From: Flavobacterium luminosum
GTDB taxonomy: Bacteria; Bacteroidota; Bacteroidia; Flavobacteriales; Flavobacteriaceae
Length of the DNA: 64,000 nucleotides
Reading direction: 5' to 3'
NCBI RefSeq assembly: GCF_023635005.1
Contig: NZ_JAMLJM010000005.1
Span: 62,001-126,000 of the forward strand
Positions within the stretch are counted from its first letter, which is position 1. Every line of letters starts with the position of its first letter. Of the stretch, positions 51,410 through 60,011 are shown piece by piece. The notes beneath the pieces were generated by a model. The model did not search any database. It saw nothing but the letters and a program-made list of their open reading frames with translations, and was not told the DNA's origin. Position numbers and translations under genes: made by a program.

Positions 51410-53443
51410 TTAAAATTTATAGAATCCCTTTTCATAAGTACTATGGAAAGGGATTTTATTTTTGACACAAGTCGCTTTCCATGTCAAGATAGAACTTTTG
51501 TAATTCGAAGCATCGGCGATTATCATTTCTGGTTGTTGGGATTGCAACAGCCTTTCGAGATTTATTTTTGGAGCATGTGAAAGGATAATGATATCGGCCT
51601 TTTCCAAGGGTTGGAAAATTGCAGATTCGTCAATCACCAATATTTTTTTATTTTCAAAATACATACAATTATTCAAAGGTTCTTTGATGATAGTAGAACA
51701 AAAATTAGCTGTAGCATACGTTTGTATCAATTTGTCTTCAAAACTGTTTTTAACAATGGTGTCTCGACTCAGTAATCTAATGGTATTTCCTGTTTTTTGT
51801 GCTATCATTGTTTTTTGCAAAGCATTAAACACTATGAATTCAGAGTTAGTCCTGCTGCTCCATACCGTGGATAAATAGACTATTTGGAAAGCAATAATAT
51901 TGGACAATAACCAAACGATTTTTTTAAAACTAGGTTTTCTACATACAATTGTTCCGCTTATTATTATTGCGTAGCCAAGGATCATCAAGGAAAAATTCAA
52001 AGGAATTTCAGTCCAAATAAAGTTTTCTATTGAAGCAACCCAATGGATAAATTGATTCATGTAGGTTATCGCCAGTTCCAAGGGTTTTGTCAGTAGCTCA
52101 GGTGTAAAGTTGAAAAAGGCCAATAATACAACAACAGTTCCCAAAGACATAATTCCAACCAAAGTAGGAATAAGTACTATATTAGTGATAAAGAAGAGCC
52201 CTGGGAATTGATGAAAATAGTAAATACTCAAAGGAAGAGTGCCAATTTGAGCGGCAAAAGACACCGTAATAATGTCCCAAAAGTATTTTATAATACTGTT
52301 TTTTGGGTGCCATATTCTTGAAAGTGCAGGTTGTAACCAAAGAATGAAAAATACTGCTAAGTAACTCAATTTAAATCCGATATCGAATAAAAAGAAAGGA
52401 TTAAAAAGTAGTATCAAGAACATGGAGGCAATGATAGTATGAAATGGATTGGTTGCCCTATTGATGAAGTTACCAATAGCTAGAAAACTGAACATAGTCG
52501 CCGAGCGAACCACTGAAGGAGAAAGTCCTGCGATTAATGCAAAAAGCCAAAGCGATAACAAAATGAGGATAATTCGTGTGGTATTACCAGTTTTTGTGTT
52601 AGGTAATGGTTTTAGCAAAAGTGTAACAAAAAGCATAATGAATCCCACATGCAGTCCGGAAACGGATAAAATATGTATGGCTCCGGCAAATTGATAATCT
52701 TTTAAGATTTCAGAGGAGATGTCTTGTTGCTGACCTAATATTAAAGCGAGTACAATGGCCAATTCGTCTTTCTTGAAACCGGAATGGGCTAAGTTTTCAA
52801 CGATAGTGTTACGAAATTGAGAAGTATAATACCAAATGTCTTTTGAAATCCGATTACTGACTTTAATTTGACTGCTTTCTGTGAAAATCTGAGCGTATAT
52901 TCCTTTGGTTTCTAAATAATGACCGTAGTTAAATTGATTGGGGTTATTGGGTTTGAAATTTGACACGAGTTGGTCTTCAATTCGTATGATATTGCCCGTT
53001 ATTAGATCCTTTTGCTGCGGTTGCTTCCGTATGTTCAAGATTGCTTTTCCGCGGGATATTTGTCCTTCAATTTGGGCTATTTCAATTACATAGCGGTTGT
53101 ATTTTTCTGTGTTTTTAAGTTTATCAATTACGGTAGCCTCAATGGTTGTGGTTCTTTCTAAATTTCTGGGGTTTTGAGTGTAATGATTTTGTTTCAGGTT
53201 ATCTTTATGAATGATTATCGAATGAATTCCGAAACTAAAAAAAAGAAAATATAAAGCTATCGAAAACCATTGGTTGTTTTTTAGTTTTCGATGATTTGTG
53301 ATGAACACAAAACTAAAAAGAGATATAGCAACCAGTAAAATTACCAGATCTATGGTAAATGGAATGGTTAGATAGTAGGAAAACAAAATCCCTAAAACAA
53401 ACCAAAAGGTGACTCTTACTATTGGGAATTGAAGTATCTTCAT
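51410..53443 (-). CDS. comEC: ComEC/Rec2 family DNA-uptake channel with degenerate C-terminal domain
   Basis: 677 residues from the ATG at 53443 (a TTG 9 bases upstream is less likely). The N-terminal part is a DUF4131-type OB-like domain between membrane helices, and the central Competence domain includes GAIHILSVSGLHVGFI and LSPSVVRSATMFSFLAIG. The C-terminal region after about 550 corresponds to the metallo-beta-lactamase-like domain of ComEC, but the HxHxDH metal motif is absent. ComEC carries single-stranded DNA across the inner membrane in natural transformation. It is monocistronic here, converging on the CGWC gene. Confidence 0.9.
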   Translation of the reverse strand: MKILQFPIVRVTFWFVLGILFSYYLTIPFTIDLVILLVAISLFSFVFITNHRKLKNNQWFSIALYFLFFSFGIHSIIIHKDNLKQNHYTQNPRNLERTTTIEATVIDKLKNTEKYNRYVIEIAQIEGQISRGKAILNIRKQPQQKDLITGNIIRIEDQLVSNFKPNNPNQFNYGHYLETKGIYAQIFTESSQIKVSNRISKDIWYYTSQFRNTIVENLAHSGFKKDELAIVLALILGQQQDISSEILKDYQFAGAIHILSVSGLHVGFIMLFVTLLLKPLPNTKTGNTTRIILILLSLWLFALIAGLSPSVVRSATMFSFLAIGNFINRATNPFHTIIASMFLILLFNPFFLFDIGFKLSYLAVFFILWLQPALSRIWHPKNSIIKYFWDIITVSFAAQIGTLPLSIYYFHQFPGLFFITNIVLIPTLVGIMSLGTVVVLLAFFNFTPELLTKPLELAITYMNQFIHWVASIENFIWTEIPLNFSLMILGYAIIISGTIVCRKPSFKKIVWLLSNIIAFQIVYLSTVWSSRTNSEFIVFNALQKTMIAQKTGNTIRLLSRDTIVKNSFEDKLIQTYATANFCSTIIKEPLNNCMYFENKKILVIDESAIFQPLEKADIIILSHAPKINLERLLQSQQPEMIIADASNYKSSILTWKATCVKNKIPFHSTYEKGFYKF

Positions 53444-53481
53444 GAGGTTCAAGATACTAAAAAAATGTAAGAATAAAAGTC

Positions 53482-54012
53482 TTAATTTAGGATTCTATTG
53501 ATTTGTGCAAAAGATTGACTAAAATAGGGTTCTTTGGTAGAAGAAATCATAACTCCTTTAGAAGTAGAGGAATGCAAAAATTTAATTTCGTTCTCTACTA
53601 TTTCAACGATCAATCCAACATGGTTGATACTATTTTTTCCATTGGTTTTGAAAAAGATCAAGTCGCCTTTTTGTGCTTCTGATTTTTTTATTGGCTTTCC
53701 AGAAGAGGCCATAGCTGTGGAGGTTCTAGGTAGAGCAATATCAAATTCGTTAAAAGTGACTTGTATTAGTCCAGAACAATCCATTCCGGTTTTAGTGGTT
53801 CCGCCTGCCCGATAAGGAGTTCCTAAAAAAGTAAGTCCTTTGCGAATTAATCCTTCTGATAGTTGTTTCGAATTATTTTTGGTAAAAGAATCGTTTTTGT
53901 AAATACCTGATTTTTGCGCCTCAGATTTAGAGGTGATAATTTTAGAAGATGTTTTACAACTCACCATTACTAGAACGAATCCTAATAATATCAGAAAGGA
54001 TTTTACACTCAT
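53482..54012 (-). CDS. NlpC/P60 family peptidase, lipoprotein
   Basis: 176 residues. The N-terminus MSVKSFLILLGFVLVMVSCKTS carries a lipobox (VSC), so it is a lipoprotein. The NlpC/P60 domain (about 60-176) has the catalytic cysteine in GTPYRAGGTTKTGMDCSGL, ALPRTSTAM, GDLIFFK and the histidine in INHVGLIVE, with FLHSS at the third position. Such enzymes cut the D-Glu-diaminopimelate bond of peptidoglycan stem peptides. It lies 9 bases after lpxB on the same strand. Confidence 0.93.
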   Translation of the reverse strand: MSVKSFLILLGFVLVMVSCKTSSKIITSKSEAQKSGIYKNDSFTKNNSKQLSEGLIRKGLTFLGTPYRAGGTTKTGMDCSGLIQVTFNEFDIALPRTSTAMASSGKPIKKSEAQKGDLIFFKTNGKNSINHVGLIVEIVENEIKFLHSSTSKGVMISSTKEPYFSQSFAQINRILN

Positions 54013-54021
54013 TAGTATTCT

Positions 54022-55155
54022 TTATAATCCGTTAATATTTTGATTTCTTAAATGAGAAACGATTAAATGGGCCGTTTTATCGCTGGCACCCGCACCTCCT
54101 AATTTCTGTTCTAAAAGATCATACTGCGCTAATAGAGTATTACGAGAATCGGATTTTAGTATTTTGGTTAATTCTTCTTTGACTCTTTTAGAATTGCAAT
54201 CGTCTTGAATCAATTCGGTTACTACTTCTTGGTCCATGATAAGGTTTACCAACGAAATGTATTTTAAGGTAATGATTCGTTTGGCAATCTGATAAGAAAA
54301 CCAATTTCCTTTGTATAAAACGACTTCAGGAACTTTAAATAAAGCGGTTTCAAGCGTAGCTGTACCCGAAGTTACTAAGGCGGCATGAGCGACACTTAAA
54401 AGATCGTACGTTTTGTTTGAAATAAATTTAACTTGACTTTGAGTTAAAAAGGGTTCGTAAAACGAATATTCCTGACTCGGGGCACCCGCAATAACAAATT
54501 GGTATTCCGGAAAGTCATTCACCACCGAAAGCATAACCGAAAGCATCTTGGTAATTTCCTGTTTTCTACTTCCTGGCAATAAAGCAATGATAGGTTTATC
54601 GGATAGTTGATGTTCTTTCTTAAAAAGATCTGTATCTGTCTTGGTTCTGTTTTGAATAGCATCAATCAGAGGGTGACCTACGAATTCAACCGGGTAGTGG
54701 TGTTTCTTTTCGTAAAAATCCTTTTCAAAAGGTAAAATAACATACATTTTGTCTACATCTCGTTTAATCGCTTTGATTCGGTTCTCTTTCCAAGCCCATA
54801 TTTGAGGAGAAATGTAGTAGTGTGTCTTAATGTTAAGCTCTTTGGCCCATTTGGCTATGCGCATATTGAACCCCGGATAATCTATAAAAATGATTACATC
54901 AGGATTGAAGTCGATAATATCTTTCTTGCAGGTTTCTATATTTCTTAAGATGGTGCGAAGATTCAATATTACTTCGGCAAACCCCATAAAGGCTAAATCG
55001 CGATAGTGCTTTACCAAGCTTCCTCCGACACTTTGCATTAAATCGCCTCCCCAAAAACGAATTTGAGCTTGCGCATCCTCTTTAAAAATACCTTTCATTA
55101 AATTGGATCCGTGTAAATCTCCCGAAGCTTCTCCGGCTATGATGTAATATTTCAT
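54022..55155 (-). CDS. lpxB: Lipid-A-disaccharide synthase
   Basis: 377 residues, the usual length. LpxB joins UDP-diacylglucosamine and lipid X to form the lipid A disaccharide (GT19 family). Clear motifs: YYIIAGEASGDLHGSNLM at the start, FMGFAEVI, FIDYPGFNMRIAK, YYISPQIWAWKENRIKAI, VGHPLIDAI, LLPGSRKQEI and the later VTSGTATLETALFKVPEVVLYK. It is peripheral to the inner membrane. It lies 1 base downstream of a small membrane protein gene that is itself coupled to surE. Confidence 0.96.
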   Translation of the reverse strand: MKYYIIAGEASGDLHGSNLMKGIFKEDAQAQIRFWGGDLMQSVGGSLVKHYRDLAFMGFAEVILNLRTILRNIETCKKDIIDFNPDVIIFIDYPGFNMRIAKWAKELNIKTHYYISPQIWAWKENRIKAIKRDVDKMYVILPFEKDFYEKKHHYPVEFVGHPLIDAIQNRTKTDTDLFKKEHQLSDKPIIALLPGSRKQEITKMLSVMLSVVNDFPEYQFVIAGAPSQEYSFYEPFLTQSQVKFISNKTYDLLSVAHAALVTSGTATLETALFKVPEVVLYKGNWFSYQIAKRIITLKYISLVNLIMDQEVVTELIQDDCNSKRVKEELTKILKSDSRNTLLAQYDLLEQKLGGAGASDKTAHLIVSHLRNQNINGL

Positions 55156-55156
55156 T

Positions 55157-55429
55157 TTAAACGAGTAAGGTTAGAACTGTAAGCAAAATAGTAGCCAAAA
55201 CGACACCACGAGCCATTAATTCTTTATTTAATTTTAATAATGCAAAAAAAGCAATTAAATTCAAAACAGCACCAATGGCAATGATTTTTCCTAAGTAGCC
55301 TAAAGCTTTATAACTTTCTATGCCTTGCATAAAATCAAAATCGGTAAACAGTAGGAAAAATAAAAAAATACCTAAAAAAGTGGTTGCAAAACCAATAAGT
55401 ACACCAATTAGTAAATCTGTTTTTTTCAT
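55157..55429 (-). CDS. Small membrane protein between surE and lpxB
   Basis: 90 residues from the ATG at 55429 (a TTG three codons upstream is less likely). Three hydrophobic segments are visible (LLIGVLIGFATTFLGIFLFFLLF, LGKIIAIGAVLNLIAFFALL and VLATILLTVLTLLV). Its ATG overlaps the surE stop (ATGA), so it is translationally coupled, and its stop lies 1 base before lpxB. I do not recognise a family. The position suggests a membrane partner in the lipid A/SurE unit, but no function can be claimed. Confidence 0.8.
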   Translation of the reverse strand: MKKTDLLIGVLIGFATTFLGIFLFFLLFTDFDFMQGIESYKALGYLGKIIAIGAVLNLIAFFALLKLNKELMARGVVLATILLTVLTLLV

Positions 55430-56193
55430 AAATTCCAAGTATTCAGTTGTTGTATAGCATGATGTGCAGTCAAATCAAATTGAACGGGAACAATAGAAAT
55501 GTAACCATTTTTTAATGCCCATTCATCAGTATCTTCTCCTTTGTCTTCGTTGACAAATTCTCCAGATAACCAATAATATTCTTTCCCAAAAGGAGAAACA
55601 CGTTTATCGAATTTCTCTTGATATTTAGCTCGAGCTTGTCGGCAAATCTTGATGCCTTTAATTTCTTCTCTTTTAAGTTTTGGAAAATTCACATTCAGAA
55701 TCACACCGTCTGGAAGGTTGTTCGATAATACTTCTTCGATAATTTTTTTAACAAATGGTCTGATCTGCTCAAAATCCGCTTTCCAGCTGAAATCCGCCAG
55801 TGAAAATCCTATAGAAGGAATACCTTCAATCCCTGCTTCAATAGCCGCACTCATGGTTCCGGAATAGAGGATATTAATGGAAGAGTTGGCTCCGTGATTA
55901 ATCCCAGAAACACATAAATCGGGTTTTACTTTTAATATTTCATTTTTAGCAATTTTCACACAATCAGCAGGAGTTCCCGAACACATATACTCGGTAATTT
56001 GAGTATTGTCGGATTCTATTTTATGAATCTGAAGTGTGTCGTTTACCGTAATAGCATGACCCATAGCGCTTTGAGGGCTATCTGGTGCCACAACAACAAT
56101 TTCTCCTAACTCTTTTACAATATCGATGAGGGTTCTGATGCCTGGAGCGTTTATTCCGTCATCATTTGTTACTAATATTAATGGTTTTTTCAT
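55426..56193 (-). CDS. surE: 5'/3'-nucleotidase SurE
   Basis: 255 residues. SurE dephosphorylates nucleoside monophosphates (and short polyphosphate) with a divalent metal. The signature is at the start: LILVTNDDGINAPGI (metal aspartates), then VVVAPDSPQSAMGHAIT, CSGTPADCVKIA, SGINHGANSSINILYSGTMSAA and, at the end, DLTAHHAIQQLN-like WALKNGYISIVPVQFDLT. It is the first gene of surE-small membrane protein-lpxB-NlpC on the minus strand, with the divergent protease gene sharing its upstream region. Confidence 0.95.
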   Translation of the reverse strand: MKKPLILVTNDDGINAPGIRTLIDIVKELGEIVVVAPDSPQSAMGHAITVNDTLQIHKIESDNTQITEYMCSGTPADCVKIAKNEILKVKPDLCVSGINHGANSSINILYSGTMSAAIEAGIEGIPSIGFSLADFSWKADFEQIRPFVKKIIEEVLSNNLPDGVILNVNFPKLKREEIKGIKICRQARAKYQEKFDKRVSPFGKEYYWLSGEFVNEDKGEDTDEWALKNGYISIVPVQFDLTAHHAIQQLNTWNL

Positions 56194-56347
56194 TTGGGTT
56201 TAGGTTCAAAAAAGTAAGGCTAAAATAAGCATTTTTATATGTAAGTTCTTAATTTTATAGCTTTAACAAATAATTATGTTGTCCCTATTTTTTTGGCATA
56301 ATTTTTTCACTACATTAGTAACCGTTATGAATGCAATTTGGATTTTT

Positions 56348-58501
56348 ATGAAAAGAAATTATAGAATTTTAATAGCAGTTGTTGCTATATCGGCTACTCT
56401 ATGGAGTTTTATGCCGAAAGCCCAACAACAAGACCCAGAGAAAGATAAAATGCTCTTGGATTTAATTTCCATTGTCATCGACAATGCGCATTATAGTCCT
56501 TCTCGAATGGATGATCAATTTTCTAAGGGTGTTTATGATGATTTTTTAGACGCTGTTGATCCTTCTAAAAGATTTTTCATACAATCCGATATTAATGAGT
56601 TCAAGCCCTACGAATTTGAAATAGACGACATGATTAAAAATCGTGACCTTACCTTTTTCAATTTAGTGTATGATAGATTACAGAAGCGCATGACTGAGGC
56701 TAAAGTGATTTATCGTGCTTTGAATGATTACCCCTATGATTTTACTGTAGATGAAACAATAAACATTGATTCGGATAAACTTTCTTTTGCAAAAAATTAT
56801 ACCGATTTAAAAAATAGATGGCGTTTGCAGATGAAACTTTCTGTTTTAGCCAATCTGGTAGACAAACAAAAAATTGAGGACGACAAAAAAGCAAAAGATC
56901 CTTCTTACACCCCGAAAACGTTCGAACAATTAGAAAAAGAATGTCGTGAGTCTACTTCTAAGTCTTTGGATGAATATTTCGAATTTGTAAATGAATTACA
57001 AAAAAGCAATTGGTTCGAGATTTATATAAATTCAATAGTAACACAATACGATCCTCATACATTCTATTTTGCTCCTGAAGAAAAAGAAAAATTCGACATT
57101 AGTATGAGTGGAAAATTAGAGGGGATAGGGGCTCGACTACAAAAGAAAAACGATCATACTGAAATTTCTGAACTAATTTCTGGTGGTCCAGCATGGAGAA
57201 GTAAGCAGTTAGAAGCGGGAGATATTATTCTAAAAGTGGGTCAAGGTGCTGCCGAACCTGTTGATGTAGCCGGGATGCGTTTGGATGATGTAGTTAAAAA
57301 AATTAAAGGACCTAAAGGTACCGAAGTGCGATTGACTGTAAAGAAAGTAGATGGTTCTATTCATGTGATTACACTCAAAAGAGATGTGGTTGAAATTGAG
57401 GAAACCTATGCAAAATCAACCATTGTAGATAAAAATGATAAGAAATTTGGGATTATTTATTTGCCTAAATTTTATATCGATTTTGAAAATGACGACAATC
57501 GCGATGCAGCAAAAGATGTGGCTGCTGAGGTAGAAAAACTTAAAAAAGCTGGTGTACAAGGAATTGTAATTGACTTACGTGATAATGGTGGAGGTTCTTT
57601 AAAAACAGCGGTAGATATTACAGGTTTGTTCATTAACAGTGGTCCTGTAGTACAAATTAAGTCATCAAACGGAAAAAGAGAAGTATTAAATGATCATGAT
57701 TCTAAGGTGCAATGGGATGGACCATTAGTAGTAATGCAAAATAATTTTTCAGCTTCTGCTTCCGAAATTTTTGCAGCGGCCATTCAAGATTATAAACGTG
57801 GAATTGTTTTGGGTAGTAAGCAATCTTATGGTAAAGGAACAGTTCAGAATGTAATTGATTTAAATCAAATTGTAAAAAATAATACTTTTGGAGATTTTGG
57901 TGCTTTGAAAACCACAACTCAAAAATTTTATAGAATTAATGGTGGATCAACGCAATTGGAAGGTGTAACAAGTGATATTGCTTTACCAGATCGTTATTCT
58001 TACATCAAAATTGGAGAACGTGATGCTAAGAATGCAATGGCTTGGGATAAAATAGAGCAAGCGCCTTATCAACCTACAAAATCTATTTTAAACTATGAGA
58101 CGGTTATTAGTAACAGCCAGAAACGCGTCGCTGCTAATCCTCAGTTTAAGTTGATTGATGAGAATGCGAAATGGATTAACGATAGAAAGGAAGACAATGT
58201 AGTGAGTCTTAGTTTAGATAAGTACAAAAAAGAAGTAGCTGCTATTGAAGAAGCTACTAAGAAGTATAAAGCGATTACTAGCTATAAAAACAATTTAGAT
58301 TTCAAATCATTACCAGACGAAATTCAGCAGTTTAAAACCAATTCAGATTTGGCTCAAAAGAGAAAAGAATGGCACGAAACCTTAAGTAAAGATGCCTATA
58401 TTGATGAAGCTTTGAATGTATTAGGTGATATTAAAAGTAATTTTGTAAATAAGGAACCGATGGCTAAGTCACCAAAGACAAAGTTATTAACGAAATCATA
58501 A
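56348..58501 (+). CDS. prc: Tail-specific (C-terminal processing) protease, S41 family
   Basis: 717 residues from the ATG at 56348 (MKRNYRILIAVV), which gives a signal anchor; starts at 56276 or 56327 are possible. The layout is N-terminal domain, PDZ domain (GKLEGIGARLQKKNDHTEISELISGGPAWRSKQLEAGDIILKVG) and S41 catalytic domain with NNFSASASEIFAAAIQDYKRG and SKQSYGKGTVQ carrying the Ser-Lys dyad. It has the long C-terminal DUF3340-like domain of Prc/Tsp. It degrades or trims periplasmic proteins, including cell-wall enzymes. It is monocistronic with a terminator. Confidence 0.94.
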   Translation: MKRNYRILIAVVAISATLWSFMPKAQQQDPEKDKMLLDLISIVIDNAHYSPSRMDDQFSKGVYDDFLDAVDPSKRFFIQSDINEFKPYEFEIDDMIKNRDLTFFNLVYDRLQKRMTEAKVIYRALNDYPYDFTVDETINIDSDKLSFAKNYTDLKNRWRLQMKLSVLANLVDKQKIEDDKKAKDPSYTPKTFEQLEKECRESTSKSLDEYFEFVNELQKSNWFEIYINSIVTQYDPHTFYFAPEEKEKFDISMSGKLEGIGARLQKKNDHTEISELISGGPAWRSKQLEAGDIILKVGQGAAEPVDVAGMRLDDVVKKIKGPKGTEVRLTVKKVDGSIHVITLKRDVVEIEETYAKSTIVDKNDKKFGIIYLPKFYIDFENDDNRDAAKDVAAEVEKLKKAGVQGIVIDLRDNGGGSLKTAVDITGLFINSGPVVQIKSSNGKREVLNDHDSKVQWDGPLVVMQNNFSASASEIFAAAIQDYKRGIVLGSKQSYGKGTVQNVIDLNQIVKNNTFGDFGALKTTTQKFYRINGGSTQLEGVTSDIALPDRYSYIKIGERDAKNAMAWDKIEQAPYQPTKSILNYETVISNSQKRVAANPQFKLIDENAKWINDRKEDNVVSLSLDKYKKEVAAIEEATKKYKAITSYKNNLDFKSLPDEIQQFKTNSDLAQKRKEWHETLSKDAYIDEALNVLGDIKSNFVNKEPMAKSPKTKLLTKS

Positions 58502-58532
58502 GTAATTAAAAATCTAGGTTTGTAAATAAAAT

Positions 58533-58559
58533 AAAAATGGGGTTATAAACCCCATTTTT
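58533..58559. terminator. Bidirectional terminator
   Basis: Perfect 12-bp stem AAAAATGGGGTT (58533-58544) with 58548-58559 around a 3-base loop. It serves prc on the plus strand and the coiled-coil gene on the minus strand. Confidence 0.9.
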
Positions 58560-58563
58560 GTCT

Positions 58564-59145
58564 TTATAATTTAGAAGCTTTTTTCTCAGCTTTCTTAACT
58601 TTCTCTTTTTGCTTGGCTGATTTTTCTCTTAATTTTTCAATTTTTTCTTGTCTTTTTTCGATATCTTCAGGTGATAATTTTCCTTTCTTTTTATCTTTTT
58701 CTAATTTCTTAATTTCTTTTTCTATGTCTTCGTTAATATCTTCTTGTTTGTCTTTTGCATCGCTCACTTTTTCATGAGCATCAGCAACTTTTTTTCTATC
58801 TTTCTCATATTCTTTGCGTTCTTTCTCCGCTTTTTCTCTCTCTTTTTCCAATTTTTTTCTTTGGGATTCTATTTCTTTAAGTCGCTTTTCTTCAGCTTCC
58901 ACTTTTTTTTCTTGGAGCTTTTCTGCTCTTTCTTTTTCCCTTTCAGCATTTTTTCTAGCTTTTTCTGCTTCAATTTCTGCAAGGTGTGCTTTTCTTTCCG
59001 CTTCTTTTTGTGCTTGTAGCTCTGTAGCTTTTATCTTAGCTATAGAATCATGACGTTTTTGTTCCATTGGTTTTTCCGCTTCCTGAGCTACTACCGAAAA
59101 ACCTATAAAAAATGATGTGAGGGTTAGGATTAATTTCTTTTTCAT
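58564..59145 (-). CDS. Secreted Lys/Glu-rich coiled-coil protein
   Basis: 193 residues. A signal peptide (MKKKLILTLTSFFIGFSVVAQ) is followed by nearly continuous charged helix from about residue 30 to the end (KEAERKAHLAEIEAEKAR, EKERAEKLQEKKVEAEEK, RLKEIESQRKKLEKER). No globular domain is visible. Likely a long periplasmic coiled coil, possibly structural or binding to DNA or peptidoglycan. It is similar in composition to the lysine-rich protein at 28439 but lacks its C-terminal adaptor motif. I recognise no family beyond low-complexity resemblance. Confidence 0.75.
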   Translation of the reverse strand: MKKKLILTLTSFFIGFSVVAQEAEKPMEQKRHDSIAKIKATELQAQKEAERKAHLAEIEAEKARKNAEREKERAEKLQEKKVEAEEKRLKEIESQRKKLEKEREKAEKERKEYEKDRKKVADAHEKVSDAKDKQEDINEDIEKEIKKLEKDKKKGKLSPEDIEKRQEKIEKLREKSAKQKEKVKKAEKKASKL

Positions 59146-59220
59146 GGATGTACTATTTTGAGTTTATATTTCTTTGTTGCCTATATTTACAACATAAATT
59201 TACAATTATTTCTTCGCATT

Positions 59221-60009
59221 ATGAGGTTAGATTTTATAAATATTATTGCTGCTTTCTTTTTTTTAACATTAATCTCTTGCAACAAAAATAATAACGTAAC
59301 TTCTAGTAATTTATTGGGTGCTGCAGTGGTTTATAACGATTATTTTTTACCCAAGAGTACCACAGGTGTAGTGATTCGTCATCGATTTTATACTCTATCT
59401 TATGCAGAAGAGCACGAGCAGGCTGAATGGGTTGCTTATGAGTTGAAGAAAAATGATATTGTTCGCGTAAATTTTAAGAGACCTTATTTTATTGAAGATC
59501 CTAAAGTCCCAACAAAATCGGCTAGTTGGAGAAATTATATACGTTCTGGATACGATCGTGGTCATCTTTGCCCAGCGGCTGACAGACGTTTTTCTAGAGA
59601 GGCTTTCAATGAAACTTTTTATACCTCAAATGTATCTCCCCAAAGAAACGATTTCAATGCTGGAATTTGGAACAGATTGGAACAGAAGACAAGATATTGG
59701 GCGCAGAAATACGATGGAGTATATGTGGTAACGGGAGGTGTTTTAGACAATCATCAGAAAACCATAGGAAAAGAAAGAGTTACTGTTCCGAATTACTTTT
59801 ACAAAATTTTAATGGATCGATCAGGCGGTGCATACAAAATGATTGCCTTTTTGATGCCACATAAAGAGTCGGATAAGCCTTTATATCACTACGTGGTTTC
59901 TGTTGACAAGATTGAAAAAATGACCGGAATAGATTTTTTCCCGAATTTACAAGATGATTTGGAGAAAGATTTGGAACGAAAAGCCGATTATAAACAATGG
60001 GCTTTTTAA
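59221..60009 (+). CDS. DNA/RNA non-specific endonuclease, lipoprotein
   Basis: 262 residues from the ATG at 59221, which puts the lipobox LISC at about residue 20; a longer frame to 59158 does not. The NUC (EndA/NucA) domain has the catalytic motif YDRGHLCPAADRRF and the metal-binding asparagine in SNVSPQRNDFNAGIWNRLE. It cuts single- and double-stranded DNA and RNA. As a surface or periplasmic lipoprotein it could scavenge nucleic acids. It converges on rodA with 2 bases between stops. Confidence 0.94.
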   Translation: MRLDFINIIAAFFFLTLISCNKNNNVTSSNLLGAAVVYNDYFLPKSTTGVVIRHRFYTLSYAEEHEQAEWVAYELKKNDIVRVNFKRPYFIEDPKVPTKSASWRNYIRSGYDRGHLCPAADRRFSREAFNETFYTSNVSPQRNDFNAGIWNRLEQKTRYWAQKYDGVYVVTGGVLDNHQKTIGKERVTVPNYFYKILMDRSGGAYKMIAFLMPHKESDKPLYHYVVSVDKIEKMTGIDFFPNLQDDLEKDLERKADYKQWAF

Positions 60010-60011
60010 AT

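Noticed and set aside
58744..59053. Two plus-strand phenylalanine/serine-rich frames
   Set aside because: They are shadows of the Lys/Glu coiled-coil gene on the minus strand.
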